From an uncultured Bacillota bacterium (GTDB taxonomy: Bacteria; Bacillota; Clostridia; Peptostreptococcales; Anaerovoracaceae): DNA of 60,433 nt. The stretch is taken from contig CASFAX010000007.1 in NCBI GenBank assembly GCA_949292945.1, positions 1,404-61,836 on the forward strand, in the 5' to 3' direction. Made by a program: the position numbers and the translations under genes. The notes under the pieces are model-generated. The model saw nothing but the letters and a program-made list of their open reading frames with translations. It ran no database searches and had not been told where the DNA came from. The stretch's first letter is position 1; each line of letters opens with the position of its first letter. Shown here one piece after another: positions 14,854 to 22,931 of the stretch.

Positions 14854-15771
14854 ATGAACAAGTTTTTAGAAGTATCAAAGGAAGTGCAGGAGGCTCTCGA
14901 TGCGGGAAAACCGGTGGTAGCTCTGGAATCCACCATAATCTCCCACGGAATGCCTTATCCTCAGAACGTTGAGACTGCTCTGGCAGTGGAGAAGATAATC
15001 CGCGACAACGGCGCAGTGCCTGCCACCATTGCAATCCTCGGCGGCAAGCTGAAGTGCGGCCTTTCCGAAGATGAAATCGAATACCTGGGCAAGAAGGGCA
15101 AGGAAATCGTAAAGTGCTCCAGACGCGACCTGCCTGTAGTAATCTCCAAGAAGATAGACGGCGCCACCACCGTTGCCACTACCATGATAATCGCTTCCAT
15201 GGCCGGAGTTCAGATATTTGCCACCGGCGGAATCGGCGGCGTGCACAGAGGCGCAGAGACCACCATGGATATCTCCGCTGACCTTGAGGAGCTGGCTCAG
15301 ACCCCTGTAATGGTAGTATGCGCAGGAGCAAAGGCTATCCTGGACCTCGGTCTTACCCTCGAGTACCTTGAGACAAAGGGCGTACCTGTAATCGGCTACG
15401 GCACTGACGAACTTCCTGCATTCTACACCAGAAAGAGCGGATTTGGCGTTGACTACAGACTGGATACTCCAGAAGAGGTTGCGGAGGCATTTGCAGCACA
15501 GAGAGGCGCAGGACTTAAAGGAGGCATGCTGGTAACAAACCCGATTCCTGAAGAATACTCCATGGATGCCGATGTGATTAACGCAGCCATCGACCAGGCC
15601 GTGGCAGAATCCATAGAGAAGGGAATTCACGGCAAAGAGTCCACTCCGTTCCTCCTCGCAAGGGTTAAGGAACTTACCGGAGGCGACAGCCTTGAGGCTA
15701 ACATTCAGCTGGTATTCAATAACGCAAAGGTAGCTGCTCAGACGGCGGTAAAGCTTGCAGAGATGAAATAA
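14854..15771 (+). CDS. psuG: Pseudouridine-5'-phosphate glycosidase
   Basis: Splits pseudouridine 5'-phosphate into uracil and ribose 5-phosphate, breaking the C-C glycosidic bond, so nucleosides from tRNA and rRNA turnover can be salvaged. The 305-residue length is normal. Signature segments are VALESTIISHGMPYPQN (residues 22-38), TTVATTMIIA (near 107), FATGGIGGVHRGAE (near 122) and NPIPEEY (near 229). It is cytoplasmic and trimeric in known homologues, with a divalent metal. The second gene of the psuK-psuG pair, it ends at a good terminator 10 nt after the stop. Confidence 0.97.
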   Translation: MNKFLEVSKEVQEALDAGKPVVALESTIISHGMPYPQNVETALAVEKIIRDNGAVPATIAILGGKLKCGLSEDEIEYLGKKGKEIVKCSRRDLPVVISKKIDGATTVATTMIIASMAGVQIFATGGIGGVHRGAETTMDISADLEELAQTPVMVVCAGAKAILDLGLTLEYLETKGVPVIGYGTDELPAFYTRKSGFGVDYRLDTPEEVAEAFAAQRGAGLKGGMLVTNPIPEEYSMDADVINAAIDQAVAESIEKGIHGKESTPFLLARVKELTGGDSLEANIQLVFNNAKVAAQTAVKLAEMK

Positions 15772-15780
15772 ATTTTATGT

Positions 15781-15807
15781 AAAGGCGGCGTTCTTTTGCC
15801 GCCTTTT
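15781..15807 (+). terminator. Terminator of psuK-psuG
   Basis: AAAGGCGGC/GCCGCCTTT stem with an 8-nt loop and a T4 tail. Confidence 0.85.
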
Positions 15808-15824
15808 ATGCTAAGGAGAAACTG

Positions 15825-16574
15825 ATGAAACTGATTTCGTGGAACGTAAACGGGCTTAGAGCCTGCCTGGGAAAAGGTTTTGTGGAATCCATGCAGAGCC
15901 TTGATCCCGACATAATAGCAATTCAGGAAACGAAGATGCAGGAAGGCCAGGCGGAGGTGGATCTTCCGGGCTACTTACAGTATTTTTGCAGCGCCGAGAA
16001 AAAAGGCTACTCAGGCACGGCGGTATTCACAAAAGCCGAGCCTCTTTCGGTTACGAAGAACTTCGGAGATCACACCGACGAGGGCCGGGCGCTGATTCTG
16101 GATTACGGAAATTTCTATTTTGTAAATGTATATGTGCCAAACGCCAAGGACGGGCTTAAGCGGATAGACTACCGCATGAAGTGGGAGGACGACCTGAGAG
16201 GCCTCCTCTGCCAGCTGGACAGGGAAAAGCCGGTAATACTCTGCGGGGATATGAACGTGGCCCACGAAGAGATAGATCTTAAAAATCCTAAGACAAACCG
16301 GGGCAATGCAGGCTTTTCGGACGAAGAGCGGGGCAAGATGACCGAGCTTCTGGCAGCGGGCTTTATCGACACATTCAGGTATTTATATCCCGACGCGGAA
16401 GGCATATACAGCTGGTGGTCGTACCGGTTTAACGCCCGCAAGAACAACGCAGGATGGCGTATCGACTACTTCATCGTCAGCAACCGCATCGCAGGTAAGA
16501 TTAAAGACGCCAAAATCCACACCGACATATTCGGCAGCGACCACTGCCCGGTTGAGCTGGATATAGACATGTAG
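15825..16574 (+). CDS. xth: Exodeoxyribonuclease III / AP endonuclease
   Basis: DNA base-excision-repair nuclease of the EEP fold, 249 residues. Active-site segments in order: WNVNGLRA (Asn), QETK (metal Glu near 34), GYSGTA, VYVPN, CGDMNVAHEEIDL (Asp/Asn near 147), GWRIDYF, and the terminal GSDHCPV (catalytic Asp-His). All expected residues are present. It cuts 5' of abasic sites and has 3'-5' exonuclease activity. The ATG at 15825 follows an AAGGAG site just after the psuG terminator, so it needs its own promoter or read-through. Confidence 0.96.
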   Translation: MKLISWNVNGLRACLGKGFVESMQSLDPDIIAIQETKMQEGQAEVDLPGYLQYFCSAEKKGYSGTAVFTKAEPLSVTKNFGDHTDEGRALILDYGNFYFVNVYVPNAKDGLKRIDYRMKWEDDLRGLLCQLDREKPVILCGDMNVAHEEIDLKNPKTNRGNAGFSDEERGKMTELLAAGFIDTFRYLYPDAEGIYSWWSYRFNARKNNAGWRIDYFIVSNRIAGKIKDAKIHTDIFGSDHCPVELDIDM

Positions 16575-16639
16575 GCGTGCGTTGCCTTGCCTCGTCTCGT
16601 CTCGCTCTCTTGTTACCGCACCCGGCACCCTATCGTTCT

Positions 16640-16940
16640 TCGCGTTTTGGGTTTTGCCCGATATAAGCGTTTTTACAATAACCGGTTATTGGCTTTGACC
16701 AAAAAAGCAAGGTTTCCCAATAACCACCCCATAAAGCCATAATAAAGAAAACGATGTGATACCCTTCTCGTTATTGGGAATCCCATCGTTTTTAAATTTT
16801 CCCAATAACTTGCGGAACACCTTCACGCAAACGGGCGCATATTTCAGCCAGACGGTTATTGGGAAAAAGCGGATATTAGAAGAAACCCAAAACCCGGTTT
16901 TGGGAAATTGAAGATTTTGTCGAAAAACCAAAAACCCGGC
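16640..16940. repeat. Intergenic island B: GTTATTGGG/CCCAATAAC word array
   Basis: In 400 bp without a gene the octamer TTATTGGG (or TTATTGGC) and its complement occur at about 16685, 16715, 16770, 16801 and 16855, in both orientations. A second word, TTTTGGG/CCCAAAA, recurs near 16646, 16886 and 16897 and forms a near-palindrome around 16884-16905. A stretch AAAAACCAAAAAC (16923-16935) also occurs in island A. The array is irregular. Confidence 0.6.
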
Positions 16941-16974
16941 CATAGACGAGGCGGGCCTTTCGCCTGCGTATACC

Positions 16975-17385
16975 CTACCTTATATACACTCCGTCGATCT
17001 TGTTTTCTTCGTTAAAGAGCACCGTAAAGACTGCGCTGCCTTTGTCGTAGGAGCACCTGAGCGTGCAGAGGGTGTAGAGGCTGCCATCGTAATTTTTTCT
17101 GGTGACGGAGGCGCTGCGAAAGCACAGGAAATCCCCCAGAGAATCAACGATGGGGCCGAAAGCCTCGCGAAGCTTTTCCACCGGATTTGATTCGGCCATG
17201 GACTCGCCGAACATCTCATGGCAGTTCTCGTACTCCTGGCGGTTCAGCCTGCGCACAAAATTCTTCGCTCTCATGACCAGCTCTATCTTCTCGTCTGCCG
17301 GAACTTGCTTCTCTTTTCCACTGAGCGCGCATATGCCGATGAGGATGGAAAGAGCTGCCGGTATCATGACGTATCTTTTTTTCAT
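16975..17385 (-). CDS. Small exported or membrane-anchored protein, DUF3887-like
   Basis: A 136-residue protein with an N-terminal hydrophobic segment after MKKRY (about residues 6-22), which acts as signal or anchor. A charged mature part follows with helices around AKNFVRRLNRQEYE and beta-rich C-terminal repeats (YTLCTLRCSYDKGSAVFTVLFNEENKIDGVYI). The pattern resembles DUF3887, a small extracytoplasmic domain of unknown function. The open frame extends upstream to 17826, but GAGGTGA lies just before the ATG at 17385 and the upstream part looks like noise. It is divergent from the metallophosphoesterase gene and shares a promoter region with it. Confidence 0.75.
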   Translation of the reverse strand: MKKRYVMIPAALSILIGICALSGKEKQVPADEKIELVMRAKNFVRRLNRQEYENCHEMFGESMAESNPVEKLREAFGPIVDSLGDFLCFRSASVTRKNYDGSLYTLCTLRCSYDKGSAVFTVLFNEENKIDGVYIR

Positions 17386-17426
17386 TTTAATCACCTCGCG
17401 GTATGGATAGAATTGTCTGACTTTGA

Positions 17427-17459
17427 TATAATTATAGCTGTAAAAACGGACGATTACAA
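17427..17459. promoter_or_regulatory. Overlapping divergent promoters
   Basis: Plus strand: extended -10 TGATATAAT (17424-17432) for the metallophosphoesterase gene. Minus strand: TTGTAA (17459-17454), 17-nt spacer, TATAAT (17436-17431) for the DUF3887-like gene. The two -10 boxes overlap by two bases, so both cannot be occupied at once. Confidence 0.55.
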
Positions 17460-17478
17460 GAAGAAAGGGAAATGGCCA

Positions 17479-18426
17479 ATGAATAAAACGATTAAGAAAG
17501 CCGGACTTGCGGCAGGACTGGCGTGGCTTGCCGCCGGATTTCTGGCATTTGAAAATAACGCTCTTACGGTAAGCCGGGTAAAACTGACGTCGCCGAAAAT
17601 TCCAGAAGGTGAGCGCCTGAAGATGGTTCTCGTATCGGACCTTCAGAGCAAAACATTCGGAAAGGCTCAGCACCGTCTGGTGAAGAAAATCGCCTCTTGC
17701 CGCCCGGACGTGATACTCTTTGCAGGGGATATCGTGGACAGGAATCATACGGATTTTGAGGCGTGCTGCGAGCTTGCAAGAGGGCTTGGAACCGTCGCTC
17801 CGGTGTATTACATCAACGGAAATCACGAATCGTCATTGGGCGATGAACAGGTGAACGCAATGTATGAGCGCATGGAAAAGTGCGGCTGGAATCTGCTCCT
17901 GGACAAAGGCTGCACCGCCCACGTAATGTCCCGCGTCAAAGACGGCACATCGTACAAAATTTGCATAGCCGGAATTTCGGAGGAAACCCTTAACGAAAGC
18001 AGGGGAGGCAACAGATTCAGTGCAGTTCACGATGGAGAGATGATAGTCAAAGCTGGAAGTGAAGCAGTTAAGGGGGCGAAGTCGGCGGCTGGCACAGACG
18101 ATGCGTTTACCGTGCTGCTGGCGCATGAGCCCCAGTTCATCTCCGATTACGCAAAGTGCGTCGCCGACCTCATAGCCTGCGGTCACGCCCACGGCGGCCA
18201 GATAAGAATCCCGGGAACGGATATGGGACTTTTTGCGCCTGAGCAGGGCGTTCTGCCAAAATACACTTCGGGAATCTACGATTGCGGGAAAGCAAAGATG
18301 GCGGTGAGCCGGGGCCTTGGAAACAGTACATTTCCGTTCCGCATATTCAACAGGCCGGAAATCGTCGTCATAGATGTGGAAAGTGAATGCGCGGACGGTG
18401 CGGATGCGGGCAGGGTTAAGTCTTAA
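17479..18426 (+). CDS. Membrane-anchored metallophosphoesterase, variant first motif
   Basis: A 315-residue calcineurin-like phosphoesterase with an N-terminal anchor helix (about residues 6-25), like YkuE-type enzymes. Motifs in order are VLVSDLQS (near 51, where D-x-H is expected, so the first metal-ligand His is Gln), AGDIVDRN (near 80), NGNHES (near 114) and CGHAHGGQIR (near 234). The other metal ligands are intact. It likely hydrolyses a phosphoester or pyrophosphate lipid at the membrane face. The Gln may change metal occupancy or be compensated. The ATG at 17479 was chosen over an upstream long frame because it starts the anchor helix and follows AAGGGA. The sigma-54 activator gene follows after 33 nt and may be co-transcribed. 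Confidence 0.85.
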   Translation: MNKTIKKAGLAAGLAWLAAGFLAFENNALTVSRVKLTSPKIPEGERLKMVLVSDLQSKTFGKAQHRLVKKIASCRPDVILFAGDIVDRNHTDFEACCELARGLGTVAPVYYINGNHESSLGDEQVNAMYERMEKCGWNLLLDKGCTAHVMSRVKDGTSYKICIAGISEETLNESRGGNRFSAVHDGEMIVKAGSEAVKGAKSAAGTDDAFTVLLAHEPQFISDYAKCVADLIACGHAHGGQIRIPGTDMGLFAPEQGVLPKYTSGIYDCGKAKMAVSRGLGNSTFPFRIFNRPEIVVIDVESECADGADAGRVKS

Positions 18427-18459
18427 GTCTGCCGGTTATTTATATGGGAGGTGAGCTGT

Positions 18460-19812
18460 ATGTACCTGAGCGGCGAGGCGAGAGCGACGTTTGACGCCAT
18501 GAGTGAAGGCATAAACATAATCGATACCCACGGACGTATCGTATTCGCAAACAAAGCCTATCTCGGGTTTTTGAGAAAAGAAAATAAAAGCCTAAAGGAG
18601 CCGGTAGAGGGACAGTTCCTTACAGATATAAGGCCGGGGGCAAGGCTGCCGGAAGTTGTGAAAACCGGAGAACCCGTGCTTCACGTGCCGCGAATGGAGA
18701 AGGAGAACGAGGTATACTTTGTGAATATGTATCCGATTCTTCGTGAAGGCCAGGTGATTGGAGGCATATCGGTCGTAACATTTCTGAAGGACGCCTATGA
18801 TTTTCAGGGCGAGCTTGAAAGATACGAAAAGCGGAACAGGCAGGTGCTTCATCGGGTTAATAAAGCAAATTCCGCAAGATACACCTTCGATTCTATCGTA
18901 GCGGTGTCGGAAAATGTAAAAGCTGTCAAGGAAATGGCGCAGAAAGCCGCGAAAACCGATGCCGCCGTGCTGCTGTCATCCGAAAGCGGTACGGGAAAAG
19001 AACTTTATGCCCAGGCCATACATAACGCCAGCTCTCGTGGAGATGCAGTGTTCGTAACTATAAACTGCGCCAATTTCAACACCAACACCCTGGAATCGGA
19101 GCTGTTCGGATATGTGGAGGGCGCATTTACCGGCGCTAAGAAAGGCGGCAAAATCGGCCTGTTTGAAGCTGCAAACGGAGGCACGCTTTTTCTCGATGAA
19201 ATATCGGAGATGGATTATTCCCTTCAGGCAAAGCTGCTTAGAGCCATACAGGAGGGAAAAATAAGACCTTTAGGCGGGATTCAGGAAATAGATGTGGACG
19301 TTCGCATTATCACGGCTTCCAACGCCGACCTGCAAGCCTACATAGAAAAAGGAAAGTTCCGTCAGGATCTCTACTACAGGCTATCAACATTCACCATAAC
19401 TATTCCGCCCCTCAGGAAGCGAAGGGAGGACATTCCTGCTCTCACCGATATTATTCTCTCAGAGCTGTCCCGGAAGCTTAAGCGATCTATCACCATCGAC
19501 GACGGCGCTCGTCAGTGTCTGGCGTCCTACGGCTGGCCGGGAAACGTCAGGGAACTGCGCAACGTGCTCGAGTTTTCGGCGTACATGTCGGAAAACGGAA
19601 TTATCGTTACGGATTCCCTTCCGGACGGTATCCTGCGTCAGACCGGCATGGGCACGGAAGCCAGTCTCGCTCAGCGGGTAAAAATCTTCGAGCGGGAGGA
19701 AATCCGCAAGCTTCTGAAGGAGAATGGCGACGATCTGGCAGGCAAGAAGCTTACCGCCAGACAGCTTGGAATCTCCCTTGCCACTTTGTATAATAAGCTG
19801 AAAGATATTTAA
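18460..19812 (+). CDS. PAS-domain sigma-54-dependent activator (bacterial enhancer-binding protein)
   Basis: A 450-residue regulator: N-terminal PAS sensor (about 8-115), a helical linker (about 116-145), a sigma-54 AAA+ domain (about 150-375) and a C-terminal Fis-like helix-turn-helix (LTARQLGISLATLYNKL). Visible motifs are Walker A SESGTGKE (near 172, with Ser for the usual first Gly), the sigma-54 contact loop GAFTGA (near 221), Walker B GGTLFLDE (near 243) and GWPGNVREL (near 361). The ATG at 18460 has GGGAGGTGA 5 nt upstream and is preferred to a GTG at 18451 that lies in that site. Palindromes downstream and a -24/-12 promoter make the CitMHS-AtuA operon its clear target. The PAS ligand is probably a small carboxylate, by inference. 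Confidence 0.95.
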   Translation: MYLSGEARATFDAMSEGINIIDTHGRIVFANKAYLGFLRKENKSLKEPVEGQFLTDIRPGARLPEVVKTGEPVLHVPRMEKENEVYFVNMYPILREGQVIGGISVVTFLKDAYDFQGELERYEKRNRQVLHRVNKANSARYTFDSIVAVSENVKAVKEMAQKAAKTDAAVLLSSESGTGKELYAQAIHNASSRGDAVFVTINCANFNTNTLESELFGYVEGAFTGAKKGGKIGLFEAANGGTLFLDEISEMDYSLQAKLLRAIQEGKIRPLGGIQEIDVDVRIITASNADLQAYIEKGKFRQDLYYRLSTFTITIPPLRKRREDIPALTDIILSELSRKLKRSITIDDGARQCLASYGWPGNVRELRNVLEFSAYMSENGIIVTDSLPDGILRQTGMGTEASLAQRVKIFEREEIRKLLKENGDDLAGKKLTARQLGISLATLYNKLKDI

Positions 19813-19955
19813 TTCTAAAATATTAAAAACTGGTTCTAATTTTTTAGAACCGGTTTTTGTGCTACGACAAAAGGTGCAGTTTTGACATTTTATTAACAAT
19901 ATCATTGATATCTATTTAACAATCTTCCAACCTGATTCTAAAGTTTTAGAATCAG
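19813..19955 (+). promoter_or_regulatory. Enhancer region: repeated TTCTAA-N4-TTAGAA palindromes
   Basis: Two exact TTCTAA-N4-TTAGAA palindromes lie at 19834-19849 and 19936-19951 (the latter inside a 24-nt near-perfect dyad), with a degenerate third copy (TTCTAA-N4-TTAAAA) at 19813-19828. Centres of the first two are 21 bp apart, two helical turns; the last lies about 120 bp before the predicted sigma-54 start. These are the expected positions of upstream activator sites for the PAS activator. Confidence 0.7.
19829..19858 (+). terminator. Terminator of the activator gene, overlapping an enhancer site
   Basis: ACTGGTTCTA/TAGAACCGGT stem with a T-rich loop and a TTTTT tail, 17 nt after the stop. 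The same bases contain one of the TTCTAA-N4-TTAGAA sites. Confidence 0.8.
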
Positions 19956-20040
19956 ACTTTGTCCGTTCATATTCCCGAAAAATCGGCAAACCCTTTGAAA
20001 AATCCCGAAATCAGGAAGCATCATACTCAGAATTACCGTT

Positions 20041-20055
20041 TGGCACGCCCCTTGC
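20041..20055 (+). promoter_or_regulatory. Sigma-54 (-24/-12) promoter of the CitMHS-AtuA operon
   Basis: TGGCACG-N4-TTGC, with GG at 20042-20043 and GC at 20054-20055 separated by 10 bp: the canonical RpoN recognition sequence. Transcription is expected to start near 20067, 64 nt before the transporter ATG. Confidence 0.85.
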
Positions 20056-20130
20056 GGTTATCTTACGCGAAATTATAAAACGCGGCTGTACGCGCGTAAA
20101 AATCAATTTATCAAGTAAGGAGGTCTTGTT

Positions 20131-21522
20131 ATGACATCATTACCACTTGCGGTGCTTGGATTTCTGACTGTTATAATCATGCTGGTGCTGATTATGACGA
20201 AGAAGGCTTCACCGCTGGTCGCTCTTATTGCTGTTCCTGTAGTAACAGGTATCATCGCATGCTTCTTTATGACTGGTGAAGATACTGCCGGAATGGGTAC
20301 TATGGAGCGCTTCACTACTAACTTTAAAGGACTTGGAGAAATGATAACGGGAAGTTCCGGTATCGGTTCCGTAGCCGCAACAGGCGTTATGTTCATCTTT
20401 TCAATCCTGTTTTTCGGTATACTTACAGATGCCGGTACATTCAGACCTATCATCAGAAAGGTTCTGCACCTGGTAGGCACCGATCCTGTAAAAATCTGTA
20501 TAGGATCCGCCATTCTTGCAATGATCGTTCACCTGGACGGTTCCGGTGCGGTAACATTCCTGATCTGCGTTCCTGCGCTGGTGCCTCTCTATGATGCGCT
20601 GGGAATGAGACGGACAACTCTGGCTACGGTAGTTGCTCTGGCAGCAGGTACTATGAACATCCTGCCTTGGGGCGGCCCTACCATCAGAGCTCATACAGCT
20701 CTGGCAAACATGGAAGGTACCGAAGACACCGTTACATCGTTTTTCATGCCGGTGCTCCCTGCCGTTATCGTAGGTTTAATATGCGTTCTTATCATGGCTG
20801 CTTTCCTCGGTAAAGCCGAGAAAAAACGTCTCGGAACCATAGCTCTCAATAACGTTGAATACAACGCGCCTGAGCTTACGGAAGAAGAGAAGGCCCTGGA
20901 GAGACCTAAGCTGTTCTGGGTCAACATCATCCTCATCGTAGCTGCCATCGTATCCCTGCTGTTCTCGGGATTTGCCCCGGCAGTAGTATTCATGGTATTC
21001 TACGTGCTGGCTACCGTAATCAACTATCCGAGAGTTTCCGATTCCAAGGCAAGAGTAGACGCTCACGCAAAGAGCTGCCTCATGATGTGCTCGGTACTGT
21101 TTGCAGCAGGATGCTTCACAGGAATTATGTCCGGCACAGGAATGATTACCGAAATGGCAGGCGCGCTGATTGCTATAATACCTGATGCATTAGGCAACTT
21201 CTTCCCGCTCATCGTCGGCGTTATCGCGATGCCTGCATCACTGCTCTTCGACCCGGATTCATTCTATTACGGGGTGCTGCCGGTTCTGGCTCAGACTGCG
21301 GAAGGCTTCGGTATTCTGGGTGCAGACGTAGGACGTGCAGCTATCCTCGGCCAGATGACTGTAGGATTCCCTATTTCGCCGCTGACAGCATCTACATTCC
21401 TACTGGTAGGACTCGCAGGCGTAGACCTTGGCGAACATCAGAAGAAGACTATTCCTCTGGCATGGCTCCTCAGCATTATCATGGTAGTAGTTGCATTTAT
21501 CACAGGCGCCATTGCATTGTAA
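20131..21522 (+). CDS. CitMHS-family carboxylate transporter
   Basis: A 463-residue integral membrane carrier with about 11-12 helices, similar to the CitMHS family, which takes up citrate-metal complexes with protons. Typical segments are the N-terminal LGFLTVIIMLVLIMTKK helix, FFGILTDAGTFRPI near 95, a conserved DGSGAVTFLI near 135, and NILPWGGPT near 171. The exact acid cannot be read off; a di- or tricarboxylate is likely. It is the first gene behind the sigma-54 promoter, has an AAGGAGG site, and is followed after 47 nt by the AtuA gene. Transport and metabolism are thus co-induced by the upstream PAS activator. Confidence 0.9.
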   Translation: MTSLPLAVLGFLTVIIMLVLIMTKKASPLVALIAVPVVTGIIACFFMTGEDTAGMGTMERFTTNFKGLGEMITGSSGIGSVAATGVMFIFSILFFGILTDAGTFRPIIRKVLHLVGTDPVKICIGSAILAMIVHLDGSGAVTFLICVPALVPLYDALGMRRTTLATVVALAAGTMNILPWGGPTIRAHTALANMEGTEDTVTSFFMPVLPAVIVGLICVLIMAAFLGKAEKKRLGTIALNNVEYNAPELTEEEKALERPKLFWVNIILIVAAIVSLLFSGFAPAVVFMVFYVLATVINYPRVSDSKARVDAHAKSCLMMCSVLFAAGCFTGIMSGTGMITEMAGALIAIIPDALGNFFPLIVGVIAMPASLLFDPDSFYYGVLPVLAQTAEGFGILGADVGRAAILGQMTVGFPISPLTASTFLLVGLAGVDLGEHQKKTIPLAWLLSIIMVVVAFITGAIAL

Positions 21523-21569
21523 TAGCTAATCTAATCAAGCATAGCTAATATCAGAAAGGAAGTTTTAAA

Positions 21570-22913
21570 ATGAAAACTATTCGTATCGGCAGCGGCGCCG
21601 GCTATGCCGGTGACCGTCTGGAACCTTCCCTCGAATTGATCGAAAAGGGAAATCTTGACTACATCAGCTACGAATGCCTCGCGGAGCGTACTATCGCCAT
21701 AGGCCAGCAGGCAAAGCTGAAGGATCCCGACAAAGGCTATAACGGACTGCTGGAACACCGTATGGAAAAAGCTCTTCCGCTCTGCTGGGAAAAGAAGGTA
21801 AAGCTTATAACCAACATGGGCTCGGCCAATCCGCAGGCCGCTGCCAAAAAGTGCGTGGAGATTGCCCGCAAACACGGCCTTACGGGTATGAAAATCGCAT
21901 GCGTTACAGGCGACGATATGCTCCCGGTGATAGATAAATACATGGATACTCAGGTATGGGAAACCAAAGAACCTCTGTCAAAGCTCCCGGGAGAAATCGT
22001 ATCGGCTAATGCCTATATGGGAGTAGAGGGTATTCTGAAAGCTCTCGATGCAGGCGCTGACGTCGTAATCACGGGACGTGTGGCGGATCCTGCAATCTTC
22101 ATGGCACCTGTAATCCACGAATTCGGATGGGCTCTCGACGACTGGGACAAGCTTGGCAAAGGCACTATGATGGGCCATCTGCTCGAGTGCGGCGGCCAGG
22201 TTACCGGCGGATATTTTGCAGAGCCTGGCAAGAAGGACGTACCCGGCCTCGGTCACCTGGGATTCCCTATCGTAGAGATTTCCGAAGACGGTTCATTCTT
22301 TGTGACAAAAGTTCCTGAAGCAGGCGGAATGGTTACAAAGGAAACCTGTTCAGAACAGATAGTATACGAAATCCATGACCCTGAAAACTACCTGACTCCT
22401 GATGTTACCGCCGACTTCAAAAACGTAAAGTTCACTGAAATCGAAAAGGACAAGGTAAAGGTGGAAGGCGCTACAGGAAAACCTAATACCGACACGCTTA
22501 AGTGTTCCATCGGATATAAAGACTGCTACATCGGAGACGGCGAAATCAGCTACGGCGGTCCGGGATGCCTGGAACGTGCAAAGCTGGCTCTGGAGGTTCT
22601 GAAGGAAAGACTGGAACTGGTAGCTGCCGGACAGTTCGACGAGATGAAGTACGACCTCATCGGATGCAACAGCCTTTACTGGAATCCTGACTACAGGTAC
22701 AATGAGCCGAGCGAGGTTCGCGTCCGTGTTGCAGGCCGCGCAAAGACTAAAGCTGTAGCCGACCTGATACCTAACGAAGTAGAAGCGTTATATACCAACG
22801 GTCCTGCCGGCGGATGCGGAGCCGTAAAACGCACCCGTGAAATAGTATCTGTAGCTTCCATCCTTGTGGATCGCAACGACGTGAAGCCGGAAGTTGAAGT
22901 ATTTGAAGTTTAA
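21570..22913 (+). CDS. AtuA-family protein (DUF1446), main part
   Basis: A 447-residue cytoplasmic protein of the acyclic-terpene-utilisation AtuA family (DUF1446). It has the family N-terminus IRIGSGAGYAGDRLEP, a conserved LAERTIA near 35, and GADVVITGRVADPAIF near 165. The family's biochemical activity is unresolved; in pseudomonads it belongs to citronellol/geraniol catabolism, and in many other bacteria it sits with carboxylate genes. The separate small C-terminal part is encoded by the next gene. No CoA transferase, lyase or dehydrogenase is next to it, so it alone may perform the committed step on the imported acid. The ribosome site is AAAGGAAG. Confidence 0.9.
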   Translation: MKTIRIGSGAGYAGDRLEPSLELIEKGNLDYISYECLAERTIAIGQQAKLKDPDKGYNGLLEHRMEKALPLCWEKKVKLITNMGSANPQAAAKKCVEIARKHGLTGMKIACVTGDDMLPVIDKYMDTQVWETKEPLSKLPGEIVSANAYMGVEGILKALDAGADVVITGRVADPAIFMAPVIHEFGWALDDWDKLGKGTMMGHLLECGGQVTGGYFAEPGKKDVPGLGHLGFPIVEISEDGSFFVTKVPEAGGMVTKETCSEQIVYEIHDPENYLTPDVTADFKNVKFTEIEKDKVKVEGATGKPNTDTLKCSIGYKDCYIGDGEISYGGPGCLERAKLALEVLKERLELVAAGQFDEMKYDLIGCNSLYWNPDYRYNEPSEVRVRVAGRAKTKAVADLIPNEVEALYTNGPAGGCGAVKRTREIVSVASILVDRNDVKPEVEVFEV

Positions 22914-22931
22914 GAAGGAGGCTGGAAAGCT

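Noticed and set aside
14875..15630. Antisense frame within psuG
   Set aside because: Shadow of a certain gene.
18092..18106. Another GG-N10-GC sequence inside the metallophosphoesterase gene
   Set aside because: The -12 half is ATGC instead of TTGC, and it lies within coding sequence with no suitable downstream start.
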